Shown here: positions 6,291 through 7,651 of the stretch, one piece after another
Position numbering within the stretch: position 1 is the stretch's first letter
Layout: the number at the start of each line of letters is the position of its first letter
Source of the DNA: Collinsella aerofaciens
GTDB lineage: Bacteria; Actinomycetota; Coriobacteriia; Coriobacteriales; Coriobacteriaceae
NCBI GenBank assembly: GCA_008671285.1
Contig: RPYR01000109.1
Coordinates: 1 to 7,651 of the forward strand
Direction of reading: 5' to 3'
Length of the DNA: 7,651 nucleotides
The notes under the pieces: generated by a model
What the model was told of the DNA's origin: nothing
Seen by the model: the letters and a program-made list of their open reading frames with translations, nothing else
Databases searched by the model: none
Position numbers and translations under genes: made by a program

Positions 6291-6533
6291 GCCGCTCGCA
6301 ATCTTTCAAAAGGTTTCGAACAAATAGTAGCTCACCGTGCAATGTTTCTCATCTTTCGACAACTTTTCAAAACCTGTTGAAAACTTTGGAAAACAGGCGA
6401 AAAGTTCTCAACATTGCCAACATGACCTGTCGAAAACTCGATGAAATATCGTGAAAAGTTGTAATGCGGCGCAAATTTCGGTTGAGCTTATGGGGTAACC
6501 GTGTGAACTGCGCGACCTTTTACCTTTGATTTC
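6291..6533. other. oriC: Box-rich spacer upstream of the ATPase-dnaA block, probable second origin sub-region
   Basis: This non-coding stretch carries a dense run of nonamers related to TTTTC(A/G)ACA: CTTTCGACA (6353-6361), TTTTCAAAA (6364-6372), TGTTGAAAA (6375-6383, minus, exact), TTTGGAAAA (6385-6393, minus), AGGCGAAAA (6395-6403, minus, poor), TTCTCAACA (6405-6413), TTGCCAACA (6414-6422), TGTCGAAAA (6428-6436, minus, exact) and TCGTGAAAA (6449-6457, minus, weak). Steps of mostly 9-11 bp suggest helical phasing. It lies between the divergent rpmH and ATPase-dnaA transcripts, matching the rpmH-side box cluster of bipartite origins such as that of Bacillus subtilis. The promoter of the ATPase-dnaA transcript should also lie here, but I saw no convincing -35/-10 pair on the minus strand. 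Confidence 0.75.
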
Positions 6534-6563
6534 TTGACATTTGAACATTGATTTCCCTACAAT
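6534..6563 (+). promoter_or_regulatory. Sigma-70-type promoter for rpmH-rnpA-yidD-yidC
   Basis: A perfect -35 hexamer TTGACA (6534-6539), an 18-bp spacer and a -10 hexamer TACAAT (6558-6563, five of six). The transcript would start near 6570, leaving a leader of about 65 nt before rpmH. This is the strongest promoter-like sequence I see in the window, which fits the high demand for ribosomal protein L34. Confidence 0.85.
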
Positions 6564-6589
6564 CTTCAAGCTCACGTGTCTATATCTGC

Positions 6590-6607
6590 GTCCGCGCTCC
6601 CGCGGAC
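6590..6607 (+). promoter_or_regulatory. GC-rich hairpin in the rpmH leader
   Basis: A 7-bp perfect stem GTCCGCG/CGCGGAC with a CTCC loop, ending 14 nt before the rpmH Shine-Dalgarno. No T run follows, so it is not a terminator. It could stabilise the message or modulate translation of rpmH. An alternative pairing between GTGTC (6576-6580) and GACAC (6605-6609) overlaps the right arm. Confidence 0.5.
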
Positions 6608-6621
6608 ACTCGAAATGCAGC

Positions 6622-6628
6622 AGGAGGA
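6622..6628 (+). promoter_or_regulatory. rpmH ribosome binding site that fixes the start
   Basis: AGGAGGA seven bases before ATG 6636-6638. It rules out the in-frame upstream start at 6576, which would add 20 residues not found in L34 proteins and has no Shine-Dalgarno of its own. Confidence 0.9.
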
Positions 6629-6635
6629 ACTTAAG

Positions 6636-6770
6636 ATGAAGCGTACGTATCAGCCTAATAAGCGTAAGCGTGCCAAGACCCATGGCTTCCGTGCCCGTAT
6701 GGCCACCAAGGGTGGTCGTGCCGTGCTCGCCCGTCGCCGCGCCAAGGGCCGCAAGCGTCTCACTGTCTAG
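6636..6770 (+). CDS. rpmH: 50S ribosomal protein L34
   Basis: A 44-residue, highly basic protein that packs into the rRNA of the large ribosomal subunit. The sequence begins [20 protein letters not shown] and ends with an Arg/Lys-rich tail, including the family hallmark RTYQPN..KR...HGFR.RM. Its length is typical. It is the first gene of the rightward transcript, directly downstream of a strong promoter, and rnpA starts 20 nt after its stop. The rpmH-rnpA pairing next to the origin is conserved in very many bacteria. Confidence 0.98.
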   Translation: MKRTYQPNKRKRAKTHGFRARMATKGGRAVLARRRAKGRKRLTV

Positions 6771-6790
6771 CAGCGATACACACATCTCGC

Positions 6791-7129
6791 ATGAAGACTA
6801 TTAAGTCTCGGCAAGATTTCGAGCATGTGTTCAGTCAGGGGCGTCGTTTCAATCACCCTCTGATTCGAATGACCATATGTGAATCGGTTGGCGAAGGCGA
6901 CTCCGGAAGGGTCGCCTTCGTTGGTGCTAAACGGCTCGGTTGCGCAGTCGTGCGCAACCGTTCTAAGCGTGTGATGCGCGAGGCCGCCCGCAGCTGCGGA
7001 TTTCCCGTTGCGGGTTATGACATCATCTTGTTCGCTACTCCCAAGACGAGGATCTCTTCGCCTCAGGAGATGGACAAGGCATTGCGTTCGCTTATGAAAC
7101 GCGCCGGCGTTGCCGGGGAGGAGCGATGA
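6791..7129 (+). CDS. rnpA: Ribonuclease P protein component
   Basis: A 112-residue basic protein that binds the RNase P RNA and helps it mature the 5' ends of tRNAs. The diagnostic RNR motif is present as VRNRSKRVMREAAR (residues 54-67), preceded by the N-terminal KSRQDFEHVFSQGRR (residues 5-19) and a central VAFVGAKRLG strand. No Shine-Dalgarno is visible in the 20 nt between rpmH and the ATG at 6791, so translation probably depends on coupling to rpmH. The last codon and stop overlap the yidD start (ATGA). A strong inverted repeat lies within codons 34-44. Confidence 0.96.
   Translation: MKTIKSRQDFEHVFSQGRRFNHPLIRMTICESVGEGDSGRVAFVGAKRLGCAVVRNRSKRVMREAARSCGFPVAGYDIILFATPKTRISSPQEMDKALRSLMKRAGVAGEER
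6892..6920 (+). repeat. Perfect 10-bp inverted repeat inside rnpA
   Basis: CGAAGGCGAC (6892-6901) pairs with GTCGCCTTCG (6911-6920) around a 9-base loop. It lies in codons for the segment near GEGDSGRVAFVG, a turn that varies in length among RnpA proteins. No T run follows. In the mRNA it should fold stably and could reduce expression of rnpA relative to rpmH. Confidence 0.6.
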
Positions 7130-7350
7130 GCAATCACGTTTTGCGACGTGTTGCCATCGCTCCTATTCGCATATATCAACAGGTTATTTCGCCCTTATTG
7201 CCTGACGCCTGCATTTATTACCCAACGTGCTCGCAATATGCCGTTCAGGCGATTGAGAAGTACGGTGTTTTGAGAGGCTGCTGGCTTGCCGTGAGGCGCA
7301 TCGCTCGCTGCAATCCCCTGCACGTCGGCGGTTATGACCCTGTGCCCTAG
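7126..7350 (+). CDS. yidD: Membrane protein insertion efficiency factor YidD
   Basis: A 74-residue small protein of the YidD family, thought to assist YidC in inserting inner-membrane proteins. It has the conserved core IRIYQQVISPLLPDAC, then YYPTCSQYA (C35), AIEKYG, RG and the C-terminal RCNPLHVGGYDPVP. Three cysteines (C29, C35, C62) match the family pattern. An N-terminal amphipathic segment is expected to associate with the membrane. The start ATG at 7126 overlaps the rnpA stop by four bases, and GGGGAGGAG just upstream supplies the ribosome site. yidC follows after 29 nt, consistent with joint expression. Confidence 0.95.
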   Translation: MSNHVLRRVAIAPIRIYQQVISPLLPDACIYYPTCSQYAVQAIEKYGVLRGCWLAVRRIARCNPLHVGGYDPVP

Positions 7351-7379
7351 CGGGCACTCGCTATCGGAGGAAAACTTAC

Positions 7380-7651
7380 ATGTGGGATTGGATCGTTAAC
7401 ATCCTTTTCGAGCTGCTCAAGCTCATCCAGACCTTTGCGGTCGACTGGGGCCTGTCCATCATCATCCTGGTGGTCATCATCCGTCTGCTGCTGACGCCGC
7501 TCATGCTCAAGTCGACCAAGTCGACGGCTCGCATGCAGGTGCTGCAGCCCAAGATGCTCGAGATCCAGGAGCGCTATGCCGACGATCCCCAGCGTCAGGC
7601 CGAGGAGATGCAGAAGTTCTACAGCGAGAACAAGTTCAACCCCATGGCTGG
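7380..7651 (+). CDS. yidC: Membrane protein insertase YidC/Oxa1, N-terminal part (runs off the window)
   Basis: The first 90 codons of YidC, which inserts and folds proteins in the cytoplasmic membrane with or without the Sec translocon. The frame opens at ATG 7380-7382 with GGAGG at 7366-7370 and stays open to the window end. The translation begins MWDWIVNILFELLKL. It has a transmembrane segment at about residues 24-43 containing IIRLLLTPLML, in which R35 corresponds to the conserved arginine of the hydrophilic groove. A charged cytoplasmic hairpin follows (QPKMLEIQERYADDP), typical of the C1 coiled region. There is no long periplasmic domain, which fits a Gram-positive type. No lipobox is visible. 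Confidence 0.95.
   Translation, partial: MWDWIVNILFELLKLIQTFAVDWGLSIIILVVIIRLLLTPLMLKSTKSTARMQVLQPKMLEIQERYADDPQRQAEEMQKFYSENKFNPMA

Noticed and set aside
6300..6350. Promoter for the ATPase-dnaA transcript (TTGCAC and TACTAT on the minus strand)
   Set aside because: The hexamers are only 7 bp apart, far from the 16-18 bp needed, and other pairings give poor matches.
6576..6635. N-terminal extension of L34 from an upstream start
   Set aside because: L34 proteins begin MKRTYQPN, and AGGAGGA sits at the right distance before that ATG. The upstream codons cover the leader hairpin.
6408..6785. Minus-strand open frame antisense to rpmH and its promoter
   Set aside because: It runs opposite to a certain ribosomal protein gene and a strong promoter, has no ribosome site, and its composition reflects the complement of Arg/Lys codons.

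Overview
This window looks like the chromosomal replication-origin locus of a Gram-positive actinobacterium. The gene order and protein sequences best fit class Coriobacteriia, probably Collinsella or a close relative. That taxon is an inference from gene order and sequence style; no search was run. The base composition is moderately GC-rich, and GTG starts are used for gyrB, dciA and dnaA.

Layout: two divergent gene blocks point away from an origin region. On the minus strand, reading leftwards from about 6290, come a GHKL-type ATPase of unknown function (4962-6290), dnaA (3240-4946), dnaN (1898-3001), recF (782-1888), a DciA/DUF721-family gene (232-795), an intrinsic terminator (176-205) and the 5' end of gyrB (1-126). 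On the plus strand, reading rightwards, come a strong promoter, rpmH (6636-6770), rnpA (6791-7129), yidD (7126-7350) and the 5' end of yidC (7380 to the window edge). This is the classical rnpA-rpmH / dnaA-dnaN-recF-gyrB arrangement, with one extra gene inserted between rpmH and dnaA.

Two non-coding regions carry origin-like signals. The dnaA-dnaN spacer (3002-3239) has an AT-rich block with five consecutive DnaA-trio triplets and several DnaA-box-like nonamers. The spacer between the ATPase gene and rpmH (6291-6533) has a dense run of nonamers at roughly 9-13 bp steps. The boxes are not the canonical TTATCCACA, which I do not find anywhere in the window. They centre on TTTTC(A/G)ACA. In parallel, the DNA-recognition helix of DnaA differs from E. 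coli at three of five base-contacting positions (P423T, D433N, T435S equivalents). A parS-like 16-mer lies inside dnaA.

The genes work together as the replication-initiation and clamp module (DnaA, DnaN, RecF, a DciA-like helicase-loading factor, GyrB) and the ribosome/tRNA-processing/membrane-insertion module (L34, RNase P protein, YidD, YidC). The least ordinary item is the GHKL ATPase, which carries a long Pro/Gln/Tyr-rich tail and a C-terminal winged-helix domain and lies 15 nt upstream of dnaA.
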